DNA of 64,000 nt from Granulosicoccus sp. (GTDB lineage Bacteria > Pseudomonadota > Gammaproteobacteria > Granulosicoccales > Granulosicoccaceae). The stretch spans positions 1-64,000 of the forward strand of contig JALZUD010000025.1 of NCBI GenBank assembly GCA_023301725.1, in the 5' to 3' direction. The notes beneath the pieces are model-generated. The model searched no databases. It was not told the origin of the DNA and was given only the letters and a program-made list of their open reading frames with translations. Shown here piece by piece: positions 1-8,902 of the stretch. Position 1 is the stretch's first letter. Each line of letters opens with the position of its first letter. The position numbers and the translations under genes were made by a program.

Positions 1-1
1 A

Positions 2-1507
2 GTTGTTATTGCTGCAGCAATGGCTTCCAGAGCGTTTATCCTTTTCGGACTTTTGCCGCTTCTATCCAGTTTACGACTTTCGCCAAAAATCGAAACCCCC
101 TATAAGGTAAGCATATTATGGGGTGGTCTGCGTGGTGCATTGACATTGGCGTTGGCGCTGGCGGTGACCGAAAGTGCTGCGGTACCTGATGACATAAAGC
201 GGCTTGTAGGTATCTTAGCAACAGGTTTTACACTGTTCACCTTACTGGTTCAGGGAACAACGCTTCGAAGAGTCATTAGCCTGCTAAAACTTGACCGTTT
301 ATCGCCATTAGACCAAGCGTTATCAAATCAGGTTGTGGCTGTCGCGTTGCAGACCATACGTGAGGACATGAGTACACAAATCAAACATTTTGACTTGCCG
401 CATAAGGTGGTTCGTTCAGAGGCCAATCGCTTGTCAATGCGAGTTGATGCAGCAGTACATCTTGCAGAGGATAACAAGGACATCGGCGACCGAGACCGAA
501 TTAATCTTGGATTGATCGCATTGGCAGTCGCAGAGCGTAACGCTATCCTGGAACGACTTCGTGAACGTACCTTTCCGTTACGAATTGCTGAACGTGCAAT
601 TGCCGATGCTGATCGGCTTATCGATGGATCTCGTGCAACAGGGCGAATCGGGTACCAACACACCGCAAAAACCAATATCGCGTTCACACTTGATTATCAA
701 TTGGCTTTGTTTGCGCACAACTACCTGAAGTGGTCATCACCACTCACTCGAATTGTTCAGGAACGCTTTGAGGTGCTGGTCTCTCAACGCGTCATATTGG
801 CTGACTTGGAAGGTTTCATTAATGCAAGGATCAAGAGCCTTCATGGCAAGCGTGCAGCTGACTTATTGCATGAGCTGCTCGTTAGACGAAAAGCCACTGT
901 GGTGGCAGCTCTTGAAGGTCTACGGCTTCAGTTTCCGGGCTACGCGGAGGAGCTTGGAAGAAGTCTCATTCAAAGAACTGAGTTACGCCTTGAAGAAAGG
1001 GAATATGAGTCCTTGCGAGCACAAAGCCTGATTGGTTCTGAGCTATATACAACACTGGTTCAGGACATCACTTCGCGGCGTACATTGGCCGAGCAGAAGC
1101 AAGAACTTGATATTGCTGCGCAAGGAATAGAGCTGATCAGGCAGTATCCTCTATTTGCTGATCTTGACAATGAAACTCTGAAGGCATTAGTGCGCAACAT
1201 GGAAGCGCGCTATGTCGACAGCAATACTGTTATCGCAAACAACGATCAGATTGACAAAAAATTGTATTTCATCGTATCCGGCGTTGTAGAAACAGATATT
1301 GACGGGCAAGTGACCCAACATAGTACCGGTGAGATGTTTGGCGCAATAAAGCACACAGTTGGGTCGCGGCAACAAACCAGAATTTGTACGATTGAGCCGT
1401 CTACACTTCTGGTGCTGGATGAAGCCAGGTTTCAGCGTCTATTGAAACGTCTGCCCAAGTTGCAACACATGATGAACGATGCGCAGGGCAAGCATAAGCT
1501 GGCATAG
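2..1507 (+). CDS. Na+/H+ antiporter (CPA1/NhaP type) with C-terminal cNMP-binding-like domain, 5' truncated
   Basis: The reading frame is open to the left edge of the window, so the N-terminal transmembrane part is missing. The visible start contains the last membrane helices with the CPA1 hallmark GGLRGALTLALAL, followed by another hydrophobic segment. From about residue 100 to 370 comes a long charged, helix-rich cytoplasmic region, and from about 385 to 490 a cyclic-nucleotide-binding-like beta-barrel (YPLFADLDNETLKALV, then YFIVSGVVETDIDG). This architecture resembles plant SOS1 and bacterial NhaP relatives that exchange sodium for protons at the inner membrane. The phosphate-binding cassette reads GEMFGAIKHTVGSRQQTR and lacks the usual PR-A/T core, so binding of cAMP is doubtful. 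Family assignment is secure; ion specificity is inferred. Confidence 0.85.
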   Translation, partial: VVIAAAMASRAFILFGLLPLLSSLRLSPKIETPYKVSILWGGLRGALTLALALAVTESAAVPDDIKRLVGILATGFTLFTLLVQGTTLRRVISLLKLDRLSPLDQALSNQVVAVALQTIREDMSTQIKHFDLPHKVVRSEANRLSMRVDAAVHLAEDNKDIGDRDRINLGLIALAVAERNAILERLRERTFPLRIAERAIADADRLIDGSRATGRIGYQHTAKTNIAFTLDYQLALFAHNYLKWSSPLTRIVQERFEVLVSQRVILADLEGFINARIKSLHGKRAADLLHELLVRRKATVVAALEGLRLQFPGYAEELGRSLIQRTELRLEEREYESLRAQSLIGSELYTTLVQDITSRRTLAEQKQELDIAAQGIELIRQYPLFADLDNETLKALVRNMEARYVDSNTVIANNDQIDKKLYFIVSGVVETDIDGQVTQHSTGEMFGAIKHTVGSRQQTRICTIEPSTLLVLDEARFQRLLKRLPKLQHMMNDAQGKHKLA

Positions 1508-1545
1508 CTTTATTAAATAGCCTATTCGGTATCAAGCTATGGAAG

Positions 1546-2625
1546 TTATCCTTGTATCAAATGCGTGGTAACAAGCTTATGCAATTGCTCTGTATACACG
1601 CCACCACGTGCTGAGCGCGTCCAGTCAGATGTCATGGCAACCGTGATGCCCTCTGCGGGTAACACATGAATGAACTGTCCACCATAGCCCCGCGCGTACG
1701 CAAAACCGGAAGCACCAACGCGCCTTAAAAACCAGCCATAACCGTAGTCGTCACCGGAGAATGGTGAATTGGTACGGGCAATGAAGCTCTGCTGCGCCCA
1801 GTCGGTTGACAGCACTTGTTGCTCATTCCAAACGCCTTGTAAACGATACAGTTCACCAAATTTAGCCATATGCAAAGGTGACAAAGACATCTCATTGCCT
1901 CCCATATACAGACCCTGAGGATCACGTGTCCATGGGGCGAAGTCGATACCTAATGGTTTACCTAGCCACTCTCGCGAAAGCTCTAGCAAACTGGCGTCAC
2001 TGAGTTTGGTAAGCACAGCTCCCAATACATGCCAATCGCCGGTAGAATACAACATACGCCCACCTGGTTCATCAACGAAACGACGGCTTAGCACATACTT
2101 TACCCAATCATCACTCGCCACCCAAGTACCGTAAAACGGTCCTGATGTACGTTGCAAACCCGCTTGCATCGTGAGTAAATTTGCGACCGTTAATGTGGCA
2201 ACGCGAGGATCGGCATTATTGGGTATGAGATCAGGGATGGCGTCCCCCAGTGTCACAGACACATCAGGTATGACCTTACGCTCTACAGCGCAACCCACCA
2301 ATGCTGCCACTAGTGATTTAGAGACTGACTTGACGTTGACTGCGCTCTCAACAGAGGGTCCTGAAAATGCCTCAGCGAACACAGTGCGCCCATTGTGTAG
2401 AACAACCAGTGAGCGAAGCCTGTCGATACGAGATGCATCGAGGCGAAGCGCTTCGATTCGATCTGTTAGAGAACGAGACGATTGGACATTTTTCGCAAAC
2501 CCCTCTGACTGTGGCTTGGGCGAACTGCTCGCCACCTGAGTTTCAGCACGGGTGACTGACGCTGCGCAAAGTCCTGCGCCCACCATGCCTAGTAGACGTC
2601 GTCTTTTGTGAAATTGTTTGTTCAA
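1546..2625 (-). CDS. Serine hydrolase of the beta-lactamase/class C (AmpC-like) family, exported
   Basis: The protein has the beta-lactamase fold signature: SVSK with nucleophile Ser100 and Lys103, YST with Tyr193, and GYGGQ near the C-terminus in place of the usual KTG box. Such enzymes are usually esterases or D-alanyl-peptide hydrolases rather than antibiotic resistance enzymes. The frame extends upstream to 2721, but a TTG at 2625 preceded by GAGGAG at a 9-base spacing is preferred. From there the product starts with a twin-basic stretch (KRRRLLGMVGAGLCAASVTRA), which looks like an export signal, possibly Tat. The protein has about 359 residues. It sits alone, convergent with the antiporter and upstream of the monooxygenase on the same strand. 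Substrate is unknown. Confidence 0.85.
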   Translation of the reverse strand: MNKQFHKRRRLLGMVGAGLCAASVTRAETQVASSSPKPQSEGFAKNVQSSRSLTDRIEALRLDASRIDRLRSLVVLHNGRTVFAEAFSGPSVESAVNVKSVSKSLVAALVGCAVERKVIPDVSVTLGDAIPDLIPNNADPRVATLTVANLLTMQAGLQRTSGPFYGTWVASDDWVKYVLSRRFVDEPGGRMLYSTGDWHVLGAVLTKLSDASLLELSREWLGKPLGIDFAPWTRDPQGLYMGGNEMSLSPLHMAKFGELYRLQGVWNEQQVLSTDWAQQSFIARTNSPFSGDDYGYGWFLRRVGASGFAYARGYGGQFIHVLPAEGITVAMTSDWTRSARGGVYTEQLHKLVTTHLIQG

Positions 2626-2641
2626 GACCGGTGGCTCCTCA
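2620..2641 (-). promoter_or_regulatory. Ribosome binding site deciding a TTG start
   Basis: On the minus strand GAGGAG lies 9 bases before TTG at 2625, directly ahead of the basic export signal of the serine hydrolase. The more distal ATG at 2721 has no comparable site and would put 32 non-signal-like residues in front of the leader. Confidence 0.6.
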
Positions 2642-2807
2642 GGCAGTAAACTCCAAACTAAGATTTTACCGCTAATGAGGTCTGGCCTGCTAGTTGGATG
2701 TGCCGTTTTGACGAGCCGCATTACTTAAATGTACTGATCGGCTGTACACATGGGCATTTATGTAGGAAACGAGCCACCGCCAGATAGTATGGCGGCAGCT
2801 TTTGTTG

Positions 2808-4610
2808 CTATTGCAAATGATGTGATTCTTGTGGTTTATAAACCGGTGTAACTAGACCTTCCATACGAGCCTTCAGTTGCAAAGAAAGGTATTGCGAGTA
2901 GTGCCTGCTCTGGTGAAGATTTCCACCATGAAGCCACAAGGCTTCCTGCGGTGTTGGTTTCCACATATTGCGCTGCTCTCCCTCCCATGGGCCTGGATCC
3001 TTGGTTGTATCAGACCCCAGCCCCCAGACTTTGCCGACTTTGTCTGCAGTTTTTTTGTCGATGAGATCTTCAACCCAGCCGTTCATCGATCCGTAGCCTG
3101 TAGCGTAAACGATGAGGTCTGCATCTAGGTGTTGTCCATCCGATAGGAGTACACCCGTTTCATCAAGTGCGTCTACACCGACGTTGCTGATTAATTTGAT
3201 GGTACCGTCGATAATCAGTTGACATGCACCAACGTCGATGTAGTAACCAGATCCACGTCGAAGATACTTCATGAACAGCCCTGAATTATCATCACCCCAG
3301 TCGAGCATAAAACCCGCTTTTTCCAAGTCAGCGTAAAAATCAGCATCACGCTCTTTCATCTGCTCGTAGAGTGGTATTTGAAATTCGTGCATTATTTTGT
3401 ACGGCAGCGACGCAAAAATCATGTCCGCTTTTTTTGTTGTCATACCGCTATTTACCGCATCCTCAGAGTACAAGGCACCTAATCCGATTTCCATCAAAGA
3501 ATCTGATCTTACGATGTGGGTTGATGAGCGCTGCACCATAGTGACGTCAACGCCTGCCTCTGCCAATGCACCTGAAATATCATGTGCTGAATTGTTTGCC
3601 CCTATAACAACGACTTTTTTACCCGTGTAATCATCGGGGCCCGGGTGTTCCGATGAATGCTGCTGTTCACCTTTAAAAACAGCCTGTCCAGAAAATTGAG
3701 GAACGTTTTTCTTGCCTGACATACCTGTTGCCATGATGAGTTGCTTGGGTCGTAATGTCACTTGCTCGCCATCGCGATTTACCGTGATGACCCATTCTTT
3801 TTTAGCCTCATCGTAAACTGCCTTGTTCGCTTCACTAGACGTCCAGTAGTTGAGTTCCATAACCTTGGTGTACATCTCTAACCAATCACCAATTTTGTCT
3901 TTGGGTGCGAACACAGGCCATGTTGCTGGAAAGGGCATGTACGGTAAGTGGTCGTACCAGACAGGGTCGTGCAGACAAAGCGACTTATAACGGTTTCGCC
4001 AGCTGTCCCCCGCTTTGGGGTTCTTTTCGATGATGATAGTGGGGACATTCAGATGGCGAAGGCGCGCACCCAGCGCAATGCCTCCTTGCCCACCCCCTAC
4101 GATTACGCAATAGGGCTGTTCGGTATAGCCTAGCGTTTGTCGCTCATGCGCAAGCTTTTCTGTCCACGTCATCCGACTCGCATCTACGCCATGCTCAGCT
4201 CCCATTGCACGGTTGTAGCCTTTGCTCTCTTCGAACCCCTTGAGTTCAGTCATTGTGGTCAGCAGCGTCCAGATTTTGCCTTCCTTGATGCGAATATGAC
4301 CCGAACCTCGAGAGGCCGTCGTCTCAAATTCAATCCAACCTTCCACCAGCGCTTTATCACCCGTAGCAATTTCGCCAGGCGCTGTAACAAAGCTAGCAGG
4401 TTTAACTGAGATCAGTTGTGTGTCCAACATGTCGCGTACCTGATCTTTGCCTTCCATAGTGCGAAGGTTCCAGGTAAAACTCACAAGATCTCGCCAATAG
4501 CAATCGTCTTGAAAGAGCGCTAAAACTGAATCAATATCACCTCGCTCTAACGCATCACCAAATTGAGTTAGCGTTTCATCGAGAATGGCCTGAGCTGTTT
4601 TATCTAGCAT
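2808..4610 (-). CDS. NAD(P)/FAD-dependent monooxygenase (CzcO/FMO-like) with N-terminal SnoaL-like domain
   Basis: Residues 1 to about 130 resemble a SnoaL/NTF2-like domain (ALERGDIDSVLALFQDDCYWRD). A Rossmann FAD motif VIVGGGQGG follows at 170-177, then the FMO/BVMO-like signature FKGEQQHSSEHPG, a second nucleotide site VVVIGANNSAHD for NADPH, and a C-terminal ATGYGSMNGW motif. Proteins of this kind hydroxylate or oxygenate small organic substrates with NADPH and O2; the family is often mis-annotated as potassium transport related. The start at 4610 is chosen because AGGAG precedes it by 9 bases; the earlier ATG at 4658 has no such site. The gene is divergent from a PhyH-type dioxygenase, which precedes TRAP system 1, so a shared catabolic role is possible. 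About 600 residues; substrate unknown. Confidence 0.85.
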   Translation of the reverse strand: MLDKTAQAILDETLTQFGDALERGDIDSVLALFQDDCYWRDLVSFTWNLRTMEGKDQVRDMLDTQLISVKPASFVTAPGEIATGDKALVEGWIEFETTASRGSGHIRIKEGKIWTLLTTMTELKGFEESKGYNRAMGAEHGVDASRMTWTEKLAHERQTLGYTEQPYCVIVGGGQGGIALGARLRHLNVPTIIIEKNPKAGDSWRNRYKSLCLHDPVWYDHLPYMPFPATWPVFAPKDKIGDWLEMYTKVMELNYWTSSEANKAVYDEAKKEWVITVNRDGEQVTLRPKQLIMATGMSGKKNVPQFSGQAVFKGEQQHSSEHPGPDDYTGKKVVVIGANNSAHDISGALAEAGVDVTMVQRSSTHIVRSDSLMEIGLGALYSEDAVNSGMTTKKADMIFASLPYKIMHEFQIPLYEQMKERDADFYADLEKAGFMLDWGDDNSGLFMKYLRRGSGYYIDVGACQLIIDGTIKLISNVGVDALDETGVLLSDGQHLDADLIVYATGYGSMNGWVEDLIDKKTADKVGKVWGLGSDTTKDPGPWEGEQRNMWKPTPQEALWLHGGNLHQSRHYSQYLSLQLKARMEGLVTPVYKPQESHHLQ

Positions 4611-4722
4611 AAGATTTATCTCCTGTTGAACAACTATTAAATTAAAAGTACTGTGCAATCAAATTTTTATTGTGCTAGCGAAGGGCTAACTTTTAAGATA
4701 CATTAATTTCACAACAGGTAAA

Positions 4723-5559
4723 TTGGCAATTTCAGAAAAAACAAAGAACCCCATGCGACCACTACACCCATCGATAACAGAGCAACACATAACAACCTTT
4801 CAAAACGAGGGAGTCGTGCTCATCAGAGGATTGTTCAAAGACTTCGTTGATACTATTAGCAGCGGTATCGAACAAAATCTTGCATCCCCTGGCGAATTTG
4901 CTGCAGAGAATCTTCATGATGGCGAAAACGGACGATTCTTCGATGACTATTGCAACTGGACACGTATCGAACCTTTCAAACGGGTGATTTATGAATCACC
5001 CGTAGCGCAAGTTGCTGCCAACCTAATGGAGTCAAAAACTGCTCAGCTTTTTCACGAACATGTCTTGATCAAAGAGCCGGGCACCTCAAAGCCAACGCCA
5101 TGGCATCAGGACAGTCCGTACTATTTTGTTGATGGACAACAAACAGTGTCTTTCTGGACGCCAATAGATCCGGTTAACGAGGCATCTTTGCGTTGTGTTG
5201 CAGGCTCACACCGATGGGAAAAACCTGTCCTACCGACACGTTGGCTGGCCAACGATAATTTCTATCCTGACTCTGATGCGTATCTTGCTGTACCCGATCC
5301 GGATGCTGAAGGGATGCCCATCCGCGAATGGCCAATGCAGCCGGGAGATGCCGTCGCGTTTGCCTTCGGTACACTACACGGCGCAAGAGGCAATGAATCA
5401 TTGAATAGACGCCGTGCTTTTTCTTTGCGGCTGGTGGGTGATGATGCGCGATACGTCGAACGAGCTGGCCCTACCTCACCGCCATTTACCGGTCATGGTA
5501 TGCAACCGGGCGCTCGCCTGAGAGAAGATTGGTTTCCCGTTGTGTATTCGGCATTATGA
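4723..5559 (+). CDS. Phytanoyl-CoA dioxygenase (PhyH) family Fe(II)/2-oxoglutarate oxygenase
   Basis: The protein has the PhyH double-stranded beta-helix with iron ligands His128 and Asp130 (PWHQDSPYYF) and His219 (FGTLHGARGN), followed by the 2-oxoglutarate-binding arginine region RRRAFSLRLVGD. These enzymes hydroxylate substrates with O2 and 2-oxoglutarate. The open frame begins with a TTG at 4723; an ATG at 4753 is an equally possible start because neither has a strong ribosome binding site. It is divergent from the flavin monooxygenase over a roughly 110-base intergenic region and lies upstream of TRAP system 1 on the same strand, suggesting it acts on a compound imported by that transporter. 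Chemistry is well supported, substrate is not. Confidence 0.85.
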   Translation: MAISEKTKNPMRPLHPSITEQHITTFQNEGVVLIRGLFKDFVDTISSGIEQNLASPGEFAAENLHDGENGRFFDDYCNWTRIEPFKRVIYESPVAQVAANLMESKTAQLFHEHVLIKEPGTSKPTPWHQDSPYYFVDGQQTVSFWTPIDPVNEASLRCVAGSHRWEKPVLPTRWLANDNFYPDSDAYLAVPDPDAEGMPIREWPMQPGDAVAFAFGTLHGARGNESLNRRRAFSLRLVGDDARYVERAGPTSPPFTGHGMQPGARLREDWFPVVYSAL

Positions 5560-5824
5560 TTACTTGATGTATCAATTGATTTATTGAAATGCGCGTTAGT
5601 CAATGTGAGCTCTGAGTCCTGTCAGACGACTAATTTGCGCCGTGTAGGCTTCAAGCGCTTCATTTATTGACAAGATGCTGACATAATAACTTCATCGAAG
5701 AGGAATGCTGCACGCAGGCTTAGCCAATGAAAGCGCCCAAGTTATTGACAGGTAGTGATCATCGCAACAGCGCGGAAGCCTAGATGAATAGCGCTGCGGC
5801 TGGCCATTACTGTCTACTGCTTGA

Positions 5825-6445
5825 ATGGCATTCATCCAGAGCGTACAATTAATGCTACGCACGCTGTTACATCCTTTAGTTGTTGTCAACAACGCGGCTT
5901 TACGAGTCTGCAATATCATCGGTATTGTCGCCATCGCGGCAATGGTCGTTGGCATACTCATTCAAGTCTTCTTTCGATATCACCCTGGTTATGATGCACT
6001 GCCCTGGCCTGAGGAGTTTGCCCGCTTCTGCATGTTGTGGATGACCGGTCTCATGGCACCCATTGCTTACCGCCAAGGCGGCTTTGTGGCTATCGATATG
6101 CTGAATGACTTTCTGGGTAAACGAGCATCAGCTGCCCTAACGTTGTTGTTACTTCTGATCGGCTTGTTAGTTCTGATCATGGGTGTAAAGCTCGGCTTCA
6201 AGCACATAAAAAGCGGAATGCTATTTTCTTCAGCGACCCTCAAGATTCCACTTAGCCTTATAGGCATGGAAACAGTCAAGCTAAAGCTAATCTATATGTA
6301 TTCATCGCTGTGGATTGGCCTCATCTTGCTGGTAAGCGTTAACATCGAACTGCTTCTGAAATCACTCGACACACTTTTCACAGGTCATGAATATTCCAAT
6401 AACACATCACCAACGACTGACGTAGTGTCGGCAGGAGCCGACTGA
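5825..6445 (+). CDS. TRAP transporter small permease (DctQ family)
   Basis: This is the small membrane subunit of a tripartite ATP-independent periplasmic transporter. It has about 206 residues and four hydrophobic segments; the segment FFRYHPGYDALPWPEEFARFCMLWMTGLMAP carries the DctQ hallmark W-x-E-E-x-x-R-F. The next gene begins inside its stop codon (TGATG), so the two are translationally coupled. A second possible start is the ATG at 5852, which would shorten the N-terminus by 9 residues; neither start has a clear Shine-Dalgarno sequence. The gene forms an operon with the large permease and binding protein downstream. Confidence 0.88.
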   Translation: MAFIQSVQLMLRTLLHPLVVVNNAALRVCNIIGIVAIAAMVVGILIQVFFRYHPGYDALPWPEEFARFCMLWMTGLMAPIAYRQGGFVAIDMLNDFLGKRASAALTLLLLLIGLLVLIMGVKLGFKHIKSGMLFSSATLKIPLSLIGMETVKLKLIYMYSSLWIGLILLVSVNIELLLKSLDTLFTGHEYSNNTSPTTDVVSAGAD

Positions 6446-7734
6446 TGCTAGTGTGGTTTCTGCCCCTGTTTTTACTGTTTCTGTTTATCGGTTTACCGGT
6501 ATTTTTTGGCATGCTGGCAGCACCAGGCATCATGCTGTTCATCAATGGACAAGAGCGTGATCTTGCTCTGTTGTATCGCAATGTCTATAACGGTATGGAT
6601 AGCTTTCCGCTTATGGCGGTGCCGTTTTTCATGCTGGCAGGCGAGTTGATGAACAAAGGCGGTATAACGCTTCGTTTGGTGGCATTCTCACAAACCATGA
6701 TGGGACATCTACGTGGCGGTCTAGCCCACGTGAATATACTATCGTCCATGTTGTTTGCCGGTCTTTCCGGCTCGGCGGTTGCAGATACTTCGGCTCTGGG
6801 TTCCATGCTGATACCCGCGATGGAAAAGCAAGGGTACACACGGCGCTTTGCTGCAGCGATTACTGCCGCCAGTTCGGTCATCGGACCTATTATTCCGCCC
6901 TCAGGAATCATGATAATTTACGCCTATGTAATGGGCGAAAGTGTTGCGGCGTTGTTTCTGGCAGGCATTGTTCCAGGGATTCTGGTGGGCTTGGGCTTGA
7001 TGGCTGTGGTGGCGCTACTGGCGAACCGATATCAAATGCCGGCTGCCACCAAGAAGTCGACATGGGGCGAAAAAGGGCGTGCGGCTGGAAAAGCATTCTT
7101 CCCGCTTCTCACCCCCGTCATCATTCTTGGTGGAATACTGCTCGGTGTATTTACTCCCACAGAGGCTGCAGCCATTGCTGTCGCTTATGCCCTTTTCATT
7201 GGGCTATTTGTACTCAGAACACTCAAATTCAGTGATCTGCCAACAATTCTTTCCAAAGCGGCTTTAAGCTCAAGCGTTGTCTTGCTATTAGTAGGCTCGG
7301 CTATGGCATTTAAAACCGTAGTCAGCTTAAGCCACACGCCTGAAATTCTGGCAGCTTTTATATTAGGTCTTAGCGACAATGCGTACATCCTGCTATTTCT
7401 GATCAACATATTGCTTTTTATCGTGGGTATGTTCTTAGACGCAGGACCAGCCATCATCATACTCGGGCCCATATTGGGCCCAATATTCACCGACCTGGGT
7501 GTACACCCTGTGCATTTTGCCATCATCATGTCGGTGAATTTAACAGTGGGCCTTGCCACGCCGCCTATGGGGTTGGTGTTGTTTGTTGCCTCGTCAGTCT
7601 CTGGTGAGAAAGTGCAAACCATTGCCAAAGCCATTTTGCCGTTTCTGGCCGTTGAAATTGTCGTCATCTTCCTGATCACCTATTTTCCTGCCATTTCGAT
7701 GACCATTCCCAGACTCACCGGGTTTGTTCAGTAG
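6445..7734 (+). CDS. TRAP transporter large permease (DctM family)
   Basis: This 429-residue inner-membrane protein is the main translocation subunit of TRAP system 1, driven by an ion gradient. It contains about 12 hydrophobic helices and the DctM family motifs GLSGSAVADTSALGSMLIPAM, SSVIGPIIPPSG and the later TPPMGLVLF. Its ATG overlaps the small-permease stop by one base, with AGGAG seven bases upstream. It is followed after 53 bases by the binding-protein gene. Family assignment is secure. Confidence 0.93.
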   Translation: MLVWFLPLFLLFLFIGLPVFFGMLAAPGIMLFINGQERDLALLYRNVYNGMDSFPLMAVPFFMLAGELMNKGGITLRLVAFSQTMMGHLRGGLAHVNILSSMLFAGLSGSAVADTSALGSMLIPAMEKQGYTRRFAAAITAASSVIGPIIPPSGIMIIYAYVMGESVAALFLAGIVPGILVGLGLMAVVALLANRYQMPAATKKSTWGEKGRAAGKAFFPLLTPVIILGGILLGVFTPTEAAAIAVAYALFIGLFVLRTLKFSDLPTILSKAALSSSVVLLLVGSAMAFKTVVSLSHTPEILAAFILGLSDNAYILLFLINILLFIVGMFLDAGPAIIILGPILGPIFTDLGVHPVHFAIIMSVNLTVGLATPPMGLVLFVASSVSGEKVQTIAKAILPFLAVEIVVIFLITYFPAISMTIPRLTGFVQ

Positions 7735-7787
7735 TGTAAAAAATGCTATACGCATAGTTCGATTTATTAATCACCAAAAGGAGACTT

Positions 7788-8846
7788 ATGAAAATCATCA
7801 AACCTGTACTGCTGTTCTCAGCAGCCGTTCTGGCAGCTACATCCTTTGTAGCTAGTGCTGCAGACATCACGCTGCGAGCTACAGCCAACTCCAACGAAAA
7901 TGATGAAGATTACGACGGTTTGGTCGTTTTCAAAAACTACGTTGAAGCTGCATCAAACGGTGTAATCGAAGTTGAGTTATTTATTGGCACGCAACTTTGC
8001 TCAAAAGGTGCGGAATGTTTACAAGGTGTAGCTGATGGCTCCATTGATATTTATATATCCACATCTGGTGGTGCTGCTGGCATCTTCCCTTATGTTCAGG
8101 TGCTCGACCTGCCTTACCTAATGGCAAATGATCGTGTTGCTGAAAGCGTTCTAACAGGCGATTTCACTCGCACCATGCGTTCCATGGCACTAGAGAGCTC
8201 CGGTGATCAGATTCGATTAATGACCATTGGTAACACGGGTGGCTGGAGAAATTTTGCCAACACCAAACGCCGTGTTGCAGGTCCTGCCGATATGGAAGGA
8301 TTAAAGATACGAACAGTCGTTGCTGATCTGCCACAAGAACTGGTAAAAGCACTGGGTGCATCACCTACACCTATTCCTTGGCCTGAGCTATTCACCTCTT
8401 TCCAGACAGGTGTTGTCGAGGGCTCTAAAAACGGCATTACAGACATCATGGGTATGAAGTTTCCTGATGCTGGCCTACAGTACGTCACCCTTGATGGCCA
8501 TGCCTACATGGGTGCCTTGTGGTGGATGAACAACGATCAGTTCATGGGTATGGATGAAGAACTACGACAAGTCGTTGTCGATGGTTTTGCAGCATTGCAA
8601 CAAGCAACGTTCGCATCACCTAAGCGTAAGTCTATTGCTGCCTATGAAGAGTTCGTCGCAGGTGGTGGTGATTTGTACGTGCCAACTCCAGAGGAAAAAG
8701 CGGCGTTCAAGGAAGCTGCTGCACCGGTATACGATTGGTTTAAAGAAAACGTAGATGGTGGCCCAGAAATCTTTGATGCCCTGACCAGTGCTGTTGCAGA
8801 TACTGAGAAAGCATTGATGGAAGCTAACGCCAAAGATCTCCAATAA
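7788..8846 (+). CDS. TRAP transporter periplasmic solute-binding protein (DctP family), system 1
   Basis: The product has a Sec signal peptide (MKIIKPVLLFSAAVLAATSFVASA, cleavage before ADI) and the DctP fold, with the family segment GLKIRTVVADLPQELVKALGASPTPIPWPELFTSFQTGVVEG containing the ligand-carboxylate arginine (IRT). Two cysteines in QLCSKGAECLQG may form a disulfide. The strong ribosome binding site AAGGAG lies just upstream of the ATG. It delivers a small organic acid-like ligand to the DctQM permease encoded upstream. The neighbouring PhyH and flavin monooxygenase genes suggest the ligand is oxidised after uptake; its identity cannot be read from the sequence. Confidence 0.92.
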   Translation: MKIIKPVLLFSAAVLAATSFVASAADITLRATANSNENDEDYDGLVVFKNYVEAASNGVIEVELFIGTQLCSKGAECLQGVADGSIDIYISTSGGAAGIFPYVQVLDLPYLMANDRVAESVLTGDFTRTMRSMALESSGDQIRLMTIGNTGGWRNFANTKRRVAGPADMEGLKIRTVVADLPQELVKALGASPTPIPWPELFTSFQTGVVEGSKNGITDIMGMKFPDAGLQYVTLDGHAYMGALWWMNNDQFMGMDEELRQVVVDGFAALQQATFASPKRKSIAAYEEFVAGGGDLYVPTPEEKAAFKEAAAPVYDWFKENVDGGPEIFDALTSAVADTEKALMEANAKDLQ

Positions 8847-8862
8847 GTCTAAAAGTATTGGC

Positions 8863-8889
8863 AGGCATGAGTGATCATGATTCATGTCT
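8863..8889 (+). terminator. Weak stem-loop after TRAP system 1
   Basis: An imperfect 10-base-pair stem (8863-8872 with 8880-8889, including G-U pairs) follows the binding-protein stop codon. There is no clear T tract, so it may be a transcript-end stabiliser rather than an intrinsic terminator. Confidence 0.3.
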
Positions 8890-8902
8890 GTCATCAACTG
8901 CC

